Source: Cytidiella melzeri (taxonomy: Eukaryota > Basidiomycota > Agaricomycetes > Polyporales > Irpicaceae). From it: 64,000 nucleotides of DNA. Of the stretch, positions 43,382 to 55,480 are shown in pieces; positions within the stretch are counted from its first letter, which is position 1; every line of letters starts with the position of its first letter. The translations under genes and the position numbers were made by a program. The stretch covers positions 124,001-188,000 of the forward strand of contig JABYQR010000024.1 of assembly GCA_022592445.1 (NCBI GenBank), written 5' to 3'. The notes under the pieces are model-generated. The model had not been told where the DNA came from. It saw only the letters and a program-made list of their open reading frames with translations, and made no database searches.

Positions 43382-45387
43382 ATGAGCGTCGTAAGCAACG
43401 CCACTTTGTACCTTCGCATCCCTGTACGTTGTCATCATATACTGCGTGTGACGTTCACTGACGTATCCCAGAACTTGGATGCCAACTTGTCCTTCGTTCT
43501 CATTGCCCTCGCGACTCTATACTTTCTTCTGCCCCTGTTCTTCAGGAAAAACATCGTGGACAAGGATGGCAATTGCATCCCTCCTGGCCCCCTCATGCGC
43601 CTTCCCTACCTCCCCGATTATCCTGAACGCACCCTCCACGCGTGGGCACAAAAGTTTGGACCGCTTTATTCGTTCTTCCTTGGGAATCAACTCTACGTCG
43701 TCGTCTCAGATCCAAACATCGCTCGCGAACTCTTGGTCAACAACGGTGCCATTTTTTCCAGCCGCAAACAGTATTTCGTGAAAAACCAAACCATCTTAAA
43801 AGGTCGCGCGATCACTGCGTCACCGTACGGCGAGACATGGTAAGTTGTCACATCAAGAGCTACTCGGCGTTTGCTCACCTCTCTACGACAGGAGGAACCA
43901 CCGCAAGATTGCAGCCCAGCTACTAACGCAGAAGGCCATCGCGGGTTACACCCACACTCTTGACTACGAGTGCCGTATCATGCTTCGCTCCTTGTACAAG
44001 GAGTCCAAGCACGGTTCCACCCCTATCAACCCGGCTCACTACACTGGTCGCTACACACTCAAGTAAGTTTTTCTTTGGGCCAGCGGGGCAAAATTTGTAT
44101 TCACCCACTTTCCGCAGCAACATGCTGACCTTGTCTTTTGCCATGCGCACCGATTCGACTGCCGATCCGCTTATCCAGCGCATATTGTCTATGGCTATGG
44201 AGTTCAACGACCTGACCGGTAAATTAGCGCTCAGCTACAACACAATAAAGGTAGTGAGCTAACGCTTTTTTTTGTCCAATCCGCAGGACCGCTATCGAAC
44301 CTGATCGACTTTATTGAGCCGCTCCAGTGGTTTCCCAGCAAGATGCATGCTCGTGCCGCCAAGCTGCATGACGATTTTTTGGAGGTTTACGGTGGCATGG
44401 TAATGTCAGTCAAGGAACGCATGGACGCTGGCGAGAAAGTTCCCCACTGCCTGGCCAAGGTTCTTATCGAGGGTCAGCAACAGGAGAAACTCGACTGGGA
44501 AGATGTCTGCATGCTTTCTGCTGCGTTTGCACTCGGTGGCGTCCATTCGGTACGTGACACAATTACTCGCGCTCTTTGACCGCAAGGTTTGATTGACACA
44601 GGAATCCATTATCCTCAGACTTCGGGCATCATTCAATGGTTCCTCGCTCTCATAGGCAAGCACCCCGATATCCAGGCGCGTGCTCACCATGAGCTCGACC
44701 TCATTGTCGGCAGGGAGCGCTTGCCGGAAGCCGATGACGAGAAAAGCTTGCCTTACGTTCGTGCGATCATCAAAGAGGTCCTCCGCGTTCACGCTCCCTT
44801 CTGGAATGCGACACCGCACAGCTCTACCGAAGACTTTGTGTACAACGGCATGTACATTCCCAAGGGCGCAGCAGTAATTTTGAATTGCTTCACCCTGCAT
44901 CACAATGAGCAGCGCTATGAAGACCCGTAAGTAGCGATGATCAGTCATGATTGAACGAATGCTCATCTCCGCTCTCCCAGGCATACTTTCAACCCCGACC
45001 GCTACCTTGGTGACGAACTCAGCTCTGCGGAGTCTGCAAATCGGATTAACCCGCTAGAGCGCGACCATTGGAGTTTCGGTGCTGGGTAAGTGCATGGCCC
45101 TTTGATTTATTTTTTTCGTACCAACGCTTATATGCCGGTTCAGTCGTCGCATCTGTCCAGGCATCAATGTCGCCGAGCGCATTTTGTTCCTCGCGATCTC
45201 CAGACTGCTCTGGGCATTCACGATTCACGAGCTCCCTTCTGAGCCCATCTCGCTCGAAGAGTACGAGGGCACTTCCGGTCGCACTCCCAAGCCGTACAGG
45301 GTGCACCTCGTCCCACGACATGATCGTGTGGACGCGGCATTGGAAGCTGAACAAGAGATCTCTCGCTGTGTCGGCAGTGAGATTTGA
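43382..45387 (+). CDS. Cytochrome P450 monooxygenase (microsomal type)
   Basis: Exon 1 (43382-43423) codes MSVVSNATLYLRIP. Exon 2 continues with the membrane anchor LSFVLIALATLYFLLPLFF and the Pro-rich hinge IPPGPLMRLPYLP. The C-helix WxxxR is formed by W and RNHRK across an intron. The K-helix has EVLRVH (ExxR), the PERF-type region is FNPDRYLG, and the heme loop is FGAGRRICPG with the Cys ligand. About eight introns; about 520 residues. The I-helix reads FALGGVHSTSGIIQWF after splicing: the acidic residue of the usual AGx(D/E)TT is His and the first Thr is Ser. Family is certain; substrate and CYP number cannot be given. It is not next to a recognisable backbone biosynthetic gene. Confidence 0.92.
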
Positions 45388-48051
45388 TTTTCTAAGTTCG
45401 AGGGGTTTCTGCGCATGGGTCTTTTTTGTTCTCTCACTCTCCCTTACCATCCGTTATTGTATCATTGGCTCACATCTGGCTCGGCAAGTTCACTTTCATC
45501 TGTAGCCCAAATTTTGATGCATCCACATTCATCTCCACCATTAGACATTTCCTCATCCGTGTTCTTATCATTATTCGGCGATGGGCTCAGGATGCACACG
45601 TCCCGGGCAATCGCACCCTCTTCGTTCTAGATTATCCATCAACCTATTTTTGCTACCATAAACCTCACCTTCATTTACCGTATTGTCTCTGGCCTTCTTT
45701 CCAGCCGGACTTTGGGCATCCATACATCATCTCCGCTTCGTTTCTAGATCCTGATTGTAGCACTCCTGGGTCGTCGGTGGCACTGTGCATACGATTATCG
45801 ATTTGCATGCAATGTTATGATTCGCAGCCTCTGGCTATGCGACACTTGAATAGCTTCGGTTGCGATCTGCATGGACAAGAAAGCCTCCGCTATTGTTTCC
45901 GCTCCCCTTTGAGTGAGTCTTGCGCTCAACGGCGATCGGGCCCGTCTCGTTCGTGTAAAGCTTGTGTTTAAAGCTTCCGCCTGAACAATGAGCAATTGCT
46001 AGTCGGAGGTGGTCGAACCGGATCAGAGTATTTGGTGCTTGGCCACTTTCGGGCCCGTGGTAGACAATACTCGCGTGCATCGGCTCCTCTTGTAATTGTG
46101 CATTCGCGCAGGGCTGAAGACAATAATTCAGGTCAAGGGTCATGCATGTGTCGACGTCGACACGAACAAGGCAATCTAGTCCGAGCTCCTGTTTTGGCAC
46201 ACGAGAGAAAACTTCGCAGCAGCACACTAGTAGAGCAACAGCGACCGAGATAACTGACGTTTCTATTGGCAAGAACAAGCTTGTTTGAAGCAGGGGATGG
46301 AAAGTGAGCGCATCCGAGGTTCAGGCAGCTTTCGTTGGCGGAGCCACTAGATTTGAAGTGGGTCATGCGACTCATGAGTGAGTAAAGCAGCAGCAGCAAA
46401 GCTTCCCAGACCTACACAGTCTGCGCCAGTTTTCCCCCACTGTCGTTGAGTACACGTAAAGTGATAGACTGTCTCTATCTAGAACAGCTCGAAGTCACCG
46501 AAGCCTTTTACTGCGCATACTACTGTGCACACGCGTAGAAGCAAGACGACGAGAGAATCTTGTTCTGGCACAGTGCTTCGGCGGGACAGTGAGTCAAGGT
46601 CAATGACGAACACTACGGCCGGACGCTGTAAAGCGAATGCGAGTCAATGCAAAGAAGCTATGGAAAGTAGGAACTTGCACCGTGATCATGTGACCGTGTC
46701 GCGTCAACCTCAGTGCCTGTTCGAAAGCCACCGCAGCGTGTAGATTGCTACGGTGTTGGCCCGAGGGCGGTGCCTTCTCACAAGTTGTACAGAGGGGACT
46801 CTTAGTTTCGTAAAGTAGACAGCGGCGTCTCACGAAAACTAGGTTCAGCCCGCGCGAGTATCCGTGGTTCAATTGCTTCTCCAAACATCAGAATCGTGGT
46901 CGATGTCTCATTCTTAATGAAATGACTCCCAAAGGTCGAGGCTCATGGCCATCGTGAGCTTCGGTGGGTGTACGGTTCTCCAGACAGTAAGGTTCAAGGG
47001 CGGGACACGGCGGTAGCCGAAAGTCTTGACCTGAGAGCTGCAGATATTGAATGCTGATTCAAGAGAGTCAGGAAAGCACCACGCAGTTGTCAGTCTTGGC
47101 GGCCTTTGTAGGGTAGTATATGCGGCGCATGATCTTGTACGGTCTGCAATGGATATCTTCCAGCGTCCTGAGGTTGAGTTCGGATAGATGTCCACAAGCT
47201 TCACCATGCCTATCGCCGCGTCGCGTAATAGGTCGGAAAACGATCATCGCAAGTCGTAAAATGGATGGTGAACAACTTTGACCAACAGGGATGAAGAAAT
47301 GATAGAAGCCGTCCATCAACAAATGATAAATGCGGTCGTCCAGACTCATTTGACAGTCCCGACGTTTTGTAGTCGTATCTAGGGCCGCAAAAGTTGGTTC
47401 AGCGAGGCGATGGCCAACTACAATATAATGGTAGGCATGAAGTGCTTTGCCCCGACAGAGTATGCGGCTGAAAACTTCGCCGAATCACTAAGGAAATAAT
47501 CAAATCGACTATCTGGGTTACTCGCGTCCTGTAACGAGTCAACGAGTCCGCACCTCACATCCCGAGTAGCAGGCGACACTACTACTGAGTGAGCATATTT
47601 GGCATGACACCGTGGAAATCGCATTTGTTATAGCATGCTAGGGTATGCCGGTCTGCCACCAGCCATGTATTGTTAGTTGTGAAGATAAAGGCATTAAGGG
47701 CACGGACTCACCCGGTGACGAGGCGCGTTGCACTGTCTGACGGTGAAACAGTGAAAAGTATTCTGCAGATTACAATGATGTGCATCCCGCGAACCGCTGA
47801 CAGCGTTGGGTAATTCGTTTGGCCGAACGTCATGGCCAAACATCTGTTACTGTACACCGCTATGGTCGTCAATAGTCCACGCGGGCGAGCCTGGAATGCA
47901 GATCTACCCAGAATCTGCATCTGACAGGTCCTATCAGTTCCCGTTACAGCTCTTCGCTGCCTGCCTGCCTACCATCGCGTTTTCCAAGGACGCTGTGCAT
48001 GTGCTAGGCGTGCCAAACGCGCACTGTGTGGGATTCATCATGCCACATGTT
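45388..48051. other. Long stretch without a recognised gene
   Basis: 2.7 kb. Short frames occur on both strands, such as minus 45835-46278 (147 codons) and minus 47068-47349 (93 codons, starting MSLDDRIYHLLMDGFYHFFI). None has a domain I recognise. With a pseudogene directly to the right, part of this may be decayed coding sequence. Confidence 0.35.
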
Positions 48052-48900
48052 TTAGTAAAACAGAGCACCAAGAGTGGTAAACTTGAGATCAAACGTTGCC
48101 ACGGGTTCCTGCCTCTTGACAGCACCCTCCCGGGCAATCCATACGCTGCTCAGGTTGAGCTGATTAGCAGGGACATGGTCGTGGAGTAGCGAGTCAGCTG
48201 TAACAAGCACCTGGTGCTTCTCTATCCCAAAGTTTGTCTTCAACTTCTTCAGCGCGTATGAAAAATGGCGATATCGGGTTTATATGAACCAATATCCTGC
48301 GCAGTGTATACTCCATCGAATTGGAACTGGTTGTCTGTGTCTGAGCGGTGCAAAACGGCGCAGGTTTTGCTGAAGGACTCGTTGTCGACGTTGGAGAGGA
48401 TGGCGAGCTTGTAGTACTTGGACAGCGCTGCGAGAGCGGTGATGGTGTCGGGGAATGGCTTCCAATCGCCTACTGTCACCAAACGCGATATATTCGTCTG
48501 TCAGTCCACTACTGGCAGCACTCTCATCGGCTGCGCTCGAACCAGCGGTGGTGATGGACGAGAAAATGGACCCTCCAGGATGCATAGAGGTCTCGATGAC
48601 CGCGACACTCTGGGAGCCATCCGGGTGTGGGCTAATCCTGCAGACGCGCGGTAAGCTCCGCATGCGTATGCGCCAGGATGTCTTTGTAGTGCATGCTCGG
48701 ATACTTTGCTTGGAGATCCTTCTCTACGCCAGTGAAGGCAAGGAGAGTCTCCTTGCGGGATGACATGGATGGTTTGACACGTTCAAGCATAGGTTGAAGG
48801 GCGAGATAAATGCCGTCTTCCCAATCCTGTTGATCCTTAGTTTTGAATCGGTATAGGTGCTTGATGCGACAACACTCACCACGAGCATGAGAGATGTACA
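48052..48900 (-). pseudogene. Haloacid dehalogenase (type II, HAD superfamily) pseudogene
   Basis: Minus-strand sequence matches the fungal 2-haloacid dehalogenase pattern but in three frames. First: DWEDGIYLALQPMLERV, then FTGVEKDLQAKYPSMHYKDI, ending at a TAG after ARLQD. Second: GDWKPFPDTITAL and KLAILSNVDNESF, then FDGVYTAQDIGSYKPD, entered through a frameshift after EYIAFG. Third: SYALKKLKTNFGIEKHQVLV, again after a frameshift, to the stop at 48052. The N-terminal nucleophile block (DxYGT) is missing. These breaks make an active product unlikely. A separate fragment with the missing N-terminal block lies at 63255. Confidence 0.78.
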
Positions 48901-48989
48901 AGATGAAAGAGCATGTTACGTATGAAGCACTGTATCAATCAGAGACGTGTTCTATATCGCTTTCAAGACTTGCTAGTTATTTGGCTGCA

Positions 48990-50215
48990 GCGAAAAGGGG
49001 ACTTACATCGATAATCAGTGTGCAGATGTTTAAGCACATCAGCGCCCTGCACAAGAAGCGAAACGAACATTAGCTGGAAAATCTTGGAGATACGGTTCAC
49101 GCTGGAATGCGACGTACAAGAATTATAGAGTGCTCTTATAAGGGTTGGCACGTCAGAAATTCTTCCCATGCGGCTGAAAGGACAACGTACCATAACGAAG
49201 AAAGCAACCGGTGAGTGTAGTGGTCTCTCCTATATTTCTCAGCTGTCGGTAGCTTCCGAATGTCTTCTTCCATGTTAAGCAAAGAACGAGTGCATCGCCT
49301 ACGAGGACACACGAGCGTGCTACTTGATTGACTGAGCATTAATCAAGTCAGGCGGCATTTCAGAAAGGACGAAACAACGAGCTTGACTGCTGCTTACACG
49401 AGTAAGCGACGACTATGATAGGGCTGATGACATAACATAGAAGCTCACATTCGCTGTTAAGAAGATAGTAAGTGAGATTGAGTTCGACACCTCATCTCGT
49501 CCGTGGCTCGGTAGTACGTCTGAGTTTCGCAAAATGACACCTGCGGCAGTAAAAAATCATGAGTGTGGGTCCGCGAGATGTATTGGTTGTTTTGCTTACT
49601 ACATAAATCGCCAACGCGACGGAAAGTATGCAGAAGACGACAAGGAAGACAGGGGTACTACGGTTCCATACAACGCTTGCTCGCAGGGCGGAGAAGACTA
49701 GAGTTACGTTTGTCAGCACTTCTCGCCAGGATGGTGAAGTATTGTCGTTACCCACCGCAGGTCGTTGAGCAAAGCACGACGATTAAGGTTTCAAATTTCC
49801 TTTCGAGTACAGCACAGCTTAAACGAAGACATTGGCTTGAAAATTACATTCGCAACTCGTGTCATCTTTCACCTCTATGGAGAACAAGATATGTCAGTGA
49901 CTATCACCGATCCTGATATACAGACTCACCAATGCACTGGGCTCGGGTCCACAGTCCTTTGCCATCAACACAATCCCGAGCGATAAGAGCGCATACCGGT
50001 TGACCATGAAGAGAATGGAGCCGATGTTTTTGTCTCTCCACCACACGCATCGTACTTCGCGGTGAAGGGTAATGAGATATTCGTGAAGAATGAGGGCTAC
50101 AACATACTAATATATTTACCGACGCAAGACTGAATCGATGATAGTACTCACCAAAAAGCACGCAGTCCACGTATAGGCAACCTTGACTATTACGACGTTA
50201 GCAGACTGTGACGAA
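48990..50215 (-). CDS. DUF6533-type multi-pass membrane protein (ends approximate)
   Basis: Several minus-strand exons match this Agaricomycete family. The first clear one is NVVIVKVAYTWTACFL, then EYLITLHREVRCVWWRDKNI, ILFMVNRYALLSLGIVLM, FSALRASVVWNRSTPVFLVV, FCILSVALAIYV and GDALVLCLTWKKTF. These follow the family order: helix 1, the (D/E)YxxT...E(V/I)xxxW loop, LNRY, RA, and the TW-K loop after helix 5. The start codon exon and the C-terminus could not be fixed, so the limits are approximate and it could be damaged. Function of the family is unknown; 5-7 helices are expected. Confidence 0.6.
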
Positions 50216-51219
50216 GACGCGGGTGCGGCAACTCACATCTCTCGCGCAGTCTCTATGTGTTTCGCAATTTATCTTGCCAGTGCGTTGATGTTTGTCGACG
50301 TTCCACAGCTTGTGCTTGGATTTGACAGCATTGAAGACGTCGGCCTTTCATGAAAGCTGAATACCGATCTTTGTCGGAAGGCGAAAGCATCTGGAGATTC
50401 CAACTATAAATTTGTCTGCGAGCAATGTAGACAGAGTGAGCCAAGCCCAGGTGGTAAGCCTGAGCCTCGGAGAGTCATGTCACCAGCATTCGTTTACTTT
50501 CCACCTGTAAGTCAAGAATGCCACATAGAAGCTAATAACGAACGACGGAACAAGAGATGAAGCGGTGAGTAACGAGATATGTTAGCTGCGTTATCAATCA
50601 GGAAATGCTGTGCAAGTCTCGACCTATGAGAGAGCCAGGATCCCCATAAACGTACATGATCCGTTTGCCACCCGTATGTCCTTTCACCAGCGGAACAAAG
50701 CTTGGGAGTCCGGCAGAGAGGTATATGGAAACCTGAGACAGACAAACAGACGTGGCACTCACACACGGGGTAACAGCGTTTACACGCATGCGGCGTCTGA
50801 ATCCGAAGTCATTTCGGTCGCTAATACGCCAAGTACCTCCTTGCAATACTTCAATCCCACGTACGATGCTCTCAACTTGGGAGCCACCAAGTTGGAAGAC
50901 AATCATGAGCATCTATCGGTGCCGCTGCTACAAAGGGGGTGTAAGTAGAGTTTGCTGGCGGATTATGAAGAATCATAAGGACACACACCGTGAGATCCGT
51001 AGAGGTGGTACACGAAGTGGTCACTTCGTTTCCAATTTGCTGTAAACATCACTGTTAAACACTGACAGGCATACCATACCACGAGCAAATGAGGGCGACA
51101 TGACAATAGTAAAGATGAGTCAAGTAGTCTGTTTAGGAGGACAATTCTACTCCGTTGCAGCACATCTATCAACTGACAAGTTTGCGGGATTGCCCCACCT
51201 GCAGAACTTGCAGGTTAAC
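50216..51219. other. Intergenic; no secure gene
   Basis: Contains the missing first exon of the DUF6533-type gene if it is intact. A minus-strand frame at 50598-50912 (104 codons) shows no domain. Confidence 0.3.
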
Positions 51220-54200
51220 TCACATGCAGCGAAGTAAATCCACCGCCACATACCAATTTGGAAATTCAACGGCATGGTTACTTGCGCCAAAGACAGCAAA
51301 GCTCTGTCAGAGGACGTCAGTGAAATTGAAAATATCATGATACGTGAATGGATGTGTCATACCAGAATGAACAAAATAACCTGACTTCCACCATCCAGAG
51401 CAGCGGATGTGAGGTAGTTGTATTTTTTGAACCACTTGGGACGACGGGAACGGGCCCACCATTGAGCTGCAAATCCAATGACAACGCAAGACCTTTCGTA
51501 TCCGTCGTGTGAGGTATTGAGGACTTGTTCAAAGTGGAACAGTATACTTACCACCACTGGCCGTTGACAGAGTACGGAAGGAAGCCGACGTAAAGGGCAA
51601 TGATCGGAGTATTGATATAGGCGGCCACCTTGGAGATCAGAGAAGTTGGCTTGGTGTAACGATGAATGAGCCAAAACGGGATCGGGAACAGCAGACCGAT
51701 AAAGACGGCGAAGGAGATCAGATAGTATGGTTTCCCAAATGTGAAGCTATACGATCAGTTACCGTTAGCTGCCATATGTAAGAATGTATCCTCTCATAGG
51801 ACGTACAGTTCCTTGCCCAATGCGCCCATAGCGACGGCTGCTGAGTTGTAACCTTGGATGATCCAGCCGCTCCACTGTGCACGCAAGATTATTCAAAGGC
51901 TTACGCAAGATGATATTGAGAAACATACCACCCGCGTTCCGACAGGGTCTAGGAGAACTTCGCGGTTACTGTTGACGATAGTCTTCATCACTGCGTAAGG
52001 ATTCAGGTTGAGAATTGTTATCTTCAAACGTATTGACTTGGCATACTGGTATAGTTGAAAATAGCGCCGATGATAGACCCAGCTAGCTGCGATGAAAATG
52101 TTACGCGAGGAGGCAGCTTAACATATTGACCAAGTTTCAGGTCTACGTAAGGTAGCGCACTCAGCCTTGGAATTAGCGTTAATGCAACAGCAAATTGCAA
52201 ACCTTGCAACAAGGCCAATGTCTGGAATGCAGTGCTGTTGCCGTAAAGATTGACGTACATGACTGTTCTATTGACAATGCACGTTAGTTCTGACGGAGGT
52301 GCTACGGTGAGACAACGTACATGGGCTTTCCGGGATGAATAAACGCAGCAAGAATCTGAATAGCGTATCTGATGGAAATTTGGAAACCAGTAGTTGCTGC
52401 GACTAAGGGGCAGAGATGAGGGCACAAGCACCTTGTACTTCATGGAGGGCTTACTGAATCCAAGGCAAACAGCGATGACAGCGCTAATAGCTGTAAACAG
52501 GAGAACACTCCACCATGGCATGAGCGGCTCTGGAGCGGCATACTGTTGGGGCCATTAAGCGAAGTATCAATGAACTGCTTTGATGAACTTGACGCACACT
52601 ACATCCAATGCCTACAGCCAGAGATGCAAGGAACAGTATGAAATACCACCACTGTGGTACCTCTGTATATTTCTTCATCTCTGGAACAACTGTTAGATAT
52701 GATGTGCTTGCAAGCTGCGACGCGATATCACACTAACCCCGGTAATGGACGTCGTCAATCTCCTGCTCGCTGTTACTTCTCAAGAATCGGAAGCCACCAA
52801 AGGCTGCAAAGGAGTCAGTAGGTAGCTGGTTGTCACTAATCAGTGGGGTGGTGCGACGACTCACCGGCTTTGAGATCGTTCCAGTGCCAAAGCAAAACAT
52901 GAACAAGGGCGGCACCCATACTGAAGTTATAGCACATTTGACTGATTGCATATGTGGTTGTGAATCGCGGAAGGCCGACAACTTCAAGTTTAGACTTGTC
53001 CAGCGAATTGTCAGGTGTTAAGATGGCAGTCTGGTTGTATGTCTGGCCTTCAGAGTTGAACAGCGCTGTAGACATGAACACCAAATCCCGGCCGTTGAAA
53101 GAGCCAGCGTAGTAAGCAGCAGTAAGTACAGCGTAGCCAATAGCCATTCCCACTGTTACGGCCATAGTATCAGCAACAACCCGCATAACAAGACGCCATG
53201 AGTAACTCACCGAACGAATTGATCTCTGGGTTGTAATGATGACATATTAGTCTCCCTTTCCGCGACGCGAGTATGCAAGAATGCTCACGAGTCTGAAGCG
53301 GCCAAACGAGTGGAGCACCTTGTGTTATTAGGGTCCAACTGGTGCTGAAACTGAACAGTCCAATGCCTTCGTTACTGGACCCTGCGCCGAACAAGTTGCG
53401 CACGAAAGCGTGACGACCGTTATCTGCAAGACATATAACCGAGATCGCGGTCAACAATGGAAACGGGTACTGAGGAATCCTATATGGAAGTCAAGCCCGT
53501 CGTGGTTCGAGGATGATAGTTATGACTGACCATTCCCAAAAGAAGATAACTGCAAACTATCGAAATCGTCGGTGACAACGTAATATAGCTATATCTCTGT
53601 GGGACATACCACAATCCAGAAGTATTTTCTTCTCTTCATGTTCAAGGCATCACCGAAGTGAAGGCTCTGCAAGAGCGAGACGACAGATATGTATGCAGGG
53701 TAGAATGCACTGTCCGCGGAGTGAGCAATTGAGCGTTTGCAAATTATATCAGATACGTACTAAGTAGGATATACAAGCAACGTGCGCACTGCAGAAAATA
53801 TGAGCGTTGGATATCACCTTGATCCGTGACTGATGACTCTCACATATGCCTGCCATGCCATATCCAAGCATCTGGCTGGCAAAGATCTGGAAGATTGCAA
53901 CAGCAGGGTTCAGATCAATATTGTAAAACAGGTCTGGGAAGGATGAGAATTTCGTCGAGTGGATACTGCAGTGAACCTACCGAGGGCCGCAATAACCTCC
54001 ATTGCAACGGCGACTGATGATGCAGTGGAAGCCATGATGACAATAGCGGCGTGTTCTGAACATATCGTAGTTAGCCAACAGTAGATGGAATGGATATGTC
54101 CTTAACTGCAGTACCCTTGATATTGAATGGTCCGGGGTTCAAGTACCTGAACCATCCATGAGTGGGGATTAACCCTGTACATGATGTCGGTTTAGACTGT

Positions 54201-54707
54201 GACGAGAGATAGGCATCGCACTATCACTGACTAGCCATTGTCTCCCCAAGCACATAAGCAATGACGAGACAGAACAGCTGGGAAACGCTCGCATTCTTCT
54301 CGAAGGTGAGCGGAGTATTGTTCTGCCAAAATGGGTATTACATACCTGCGGCTTGAAAGTGTAGATAGTTGCCAATACGGCGCTGAAGATACTCAGGCCA
54401 ACACCCAAAAAGACCGTCCTGAATGTAAAAGCTGGCAACGAAGGGTCGTCTTTGGCAGAAATAACCTAGTGGCAAGTGAGGGCACTCTCAGCTGAATGTC
54501 AGAGGCCAACAAAGGACAAGCATGTACCTGAACAGCGACGTCTTCAGCCTTCGTGATGACAGTCGCATCGACGTGTTCGCTCTCCTGATCATCGTCGATC
54601 GCGGGGTAGACGACTGATGCTGAAAGAGCCTTCTCGTCGAACTTGTCCAGAGAGCCACTGGCGCTCTTCTCGCGTCTGAAGACGGGGCTGTCGTTGAGGA
54701 TAGCCAT
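51220..54707 (-). CDS. Oligopeptide transporter, OPT family
   Basis: A proton-coupled importer of small peptides at the plasma membrane, by family. From ATG 54707: MAILNDSPVFRREKSASGSL, an acidic soluble N-terminus, then the first helix FRTVFLGVGLSIFSAVLATI. Family blocks in order include GLIPTHGWFRYLNPGPFNIK and EHAAIVIMAS (the NPGPFxxKEH signature), QIFASQMLGYGMAG, FAVIFFWEWIPQYPFPLLTA, YVNLYGNSTAFQTLALLQ, VGTRVWSGWIIQGYNSAAVA and QWWARSRRPKWFKKYNYLTS. It ends NWYVAVDLLRCM at 51220. The gene has many short introns (more than ten). The MATE gene lies upstream on the same strand. No sign of damage in the blocks I could follow. Confidence 0.9.
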
Positions 54708-55480
54708 AGCTTGGGGTATGCCTATCGTGTGAGAAGGGCATTGAGTGGACCAGCTCGCCGTATTGCTCATATACCTATCTCTCGCTGGTTCTCAAGAAGC
54801 GGCGAACAGGACACGTGAGTACACCAACACCTCCACGCATGCATGATAACAGGTCATCTTGCGTTCTTCCTATCTACACGCTCTATCATTGGCGGGCCGG
54901 AATGAAGGCAAGAAGCTTTTCACCATACATAGGCGGTCTGTCCTACGACAAGGTCGCCAAGAGCGAGAGCGTGTATCAGTATCCGCTGAACATAGTAACA
55001 ACAGAAAACACATACCTGTTATTTGTAAGCACCATGAAAACCGCCGAGAAATATGACAGCAGGGCAAGAATTTGCCATCGCTGCAGTGCTATCGCTCTGT
55101 CCGCCATCCAGCTGCGATAAGAGTCTGCATGTCGAAGAATCAGTCGGCGAGTCATAGACAGTCACGGGCGTCGTTCGGAAGAAGTGTATGACTACAAAAG
55201 GCAGGTGTAGAATTCGCACCTATATTGAAATATTACATGACCTTTCAGTACATGTCAACAAATCGCTGAGGTACGTCACCTGTAACGGATTGGGATCATC
55301 ACTGTTGTAAACCAGTTGATATACTCAAATCTCTTGAAAGAGCATCCGGACAACTCGGTAATCCTAACATCTGGGACGTATCTACTCACAAGATCGCGAG
55401 TCCTGCTTGCTTCCCCTATAGGTAAGGACAGCGATTAACAAGCCTCTTGATTAACAAGTCACGATCCAGTTTGACGACAT
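54708..55480. other. Intergenic, OPT promoter and MATE 3' flank
   Basis: 773 bp. Should contain the OPT promoter. A plus-strand frame at 54815-55120 (101 codons) has no recognisable features. Confidence 0.4.

Noticed and set aside
47806..48189. Plus-strand 127-codon frame
   Set aside because: Its right part is antisense to the dehalogenase pseudogene and it shows no domain.
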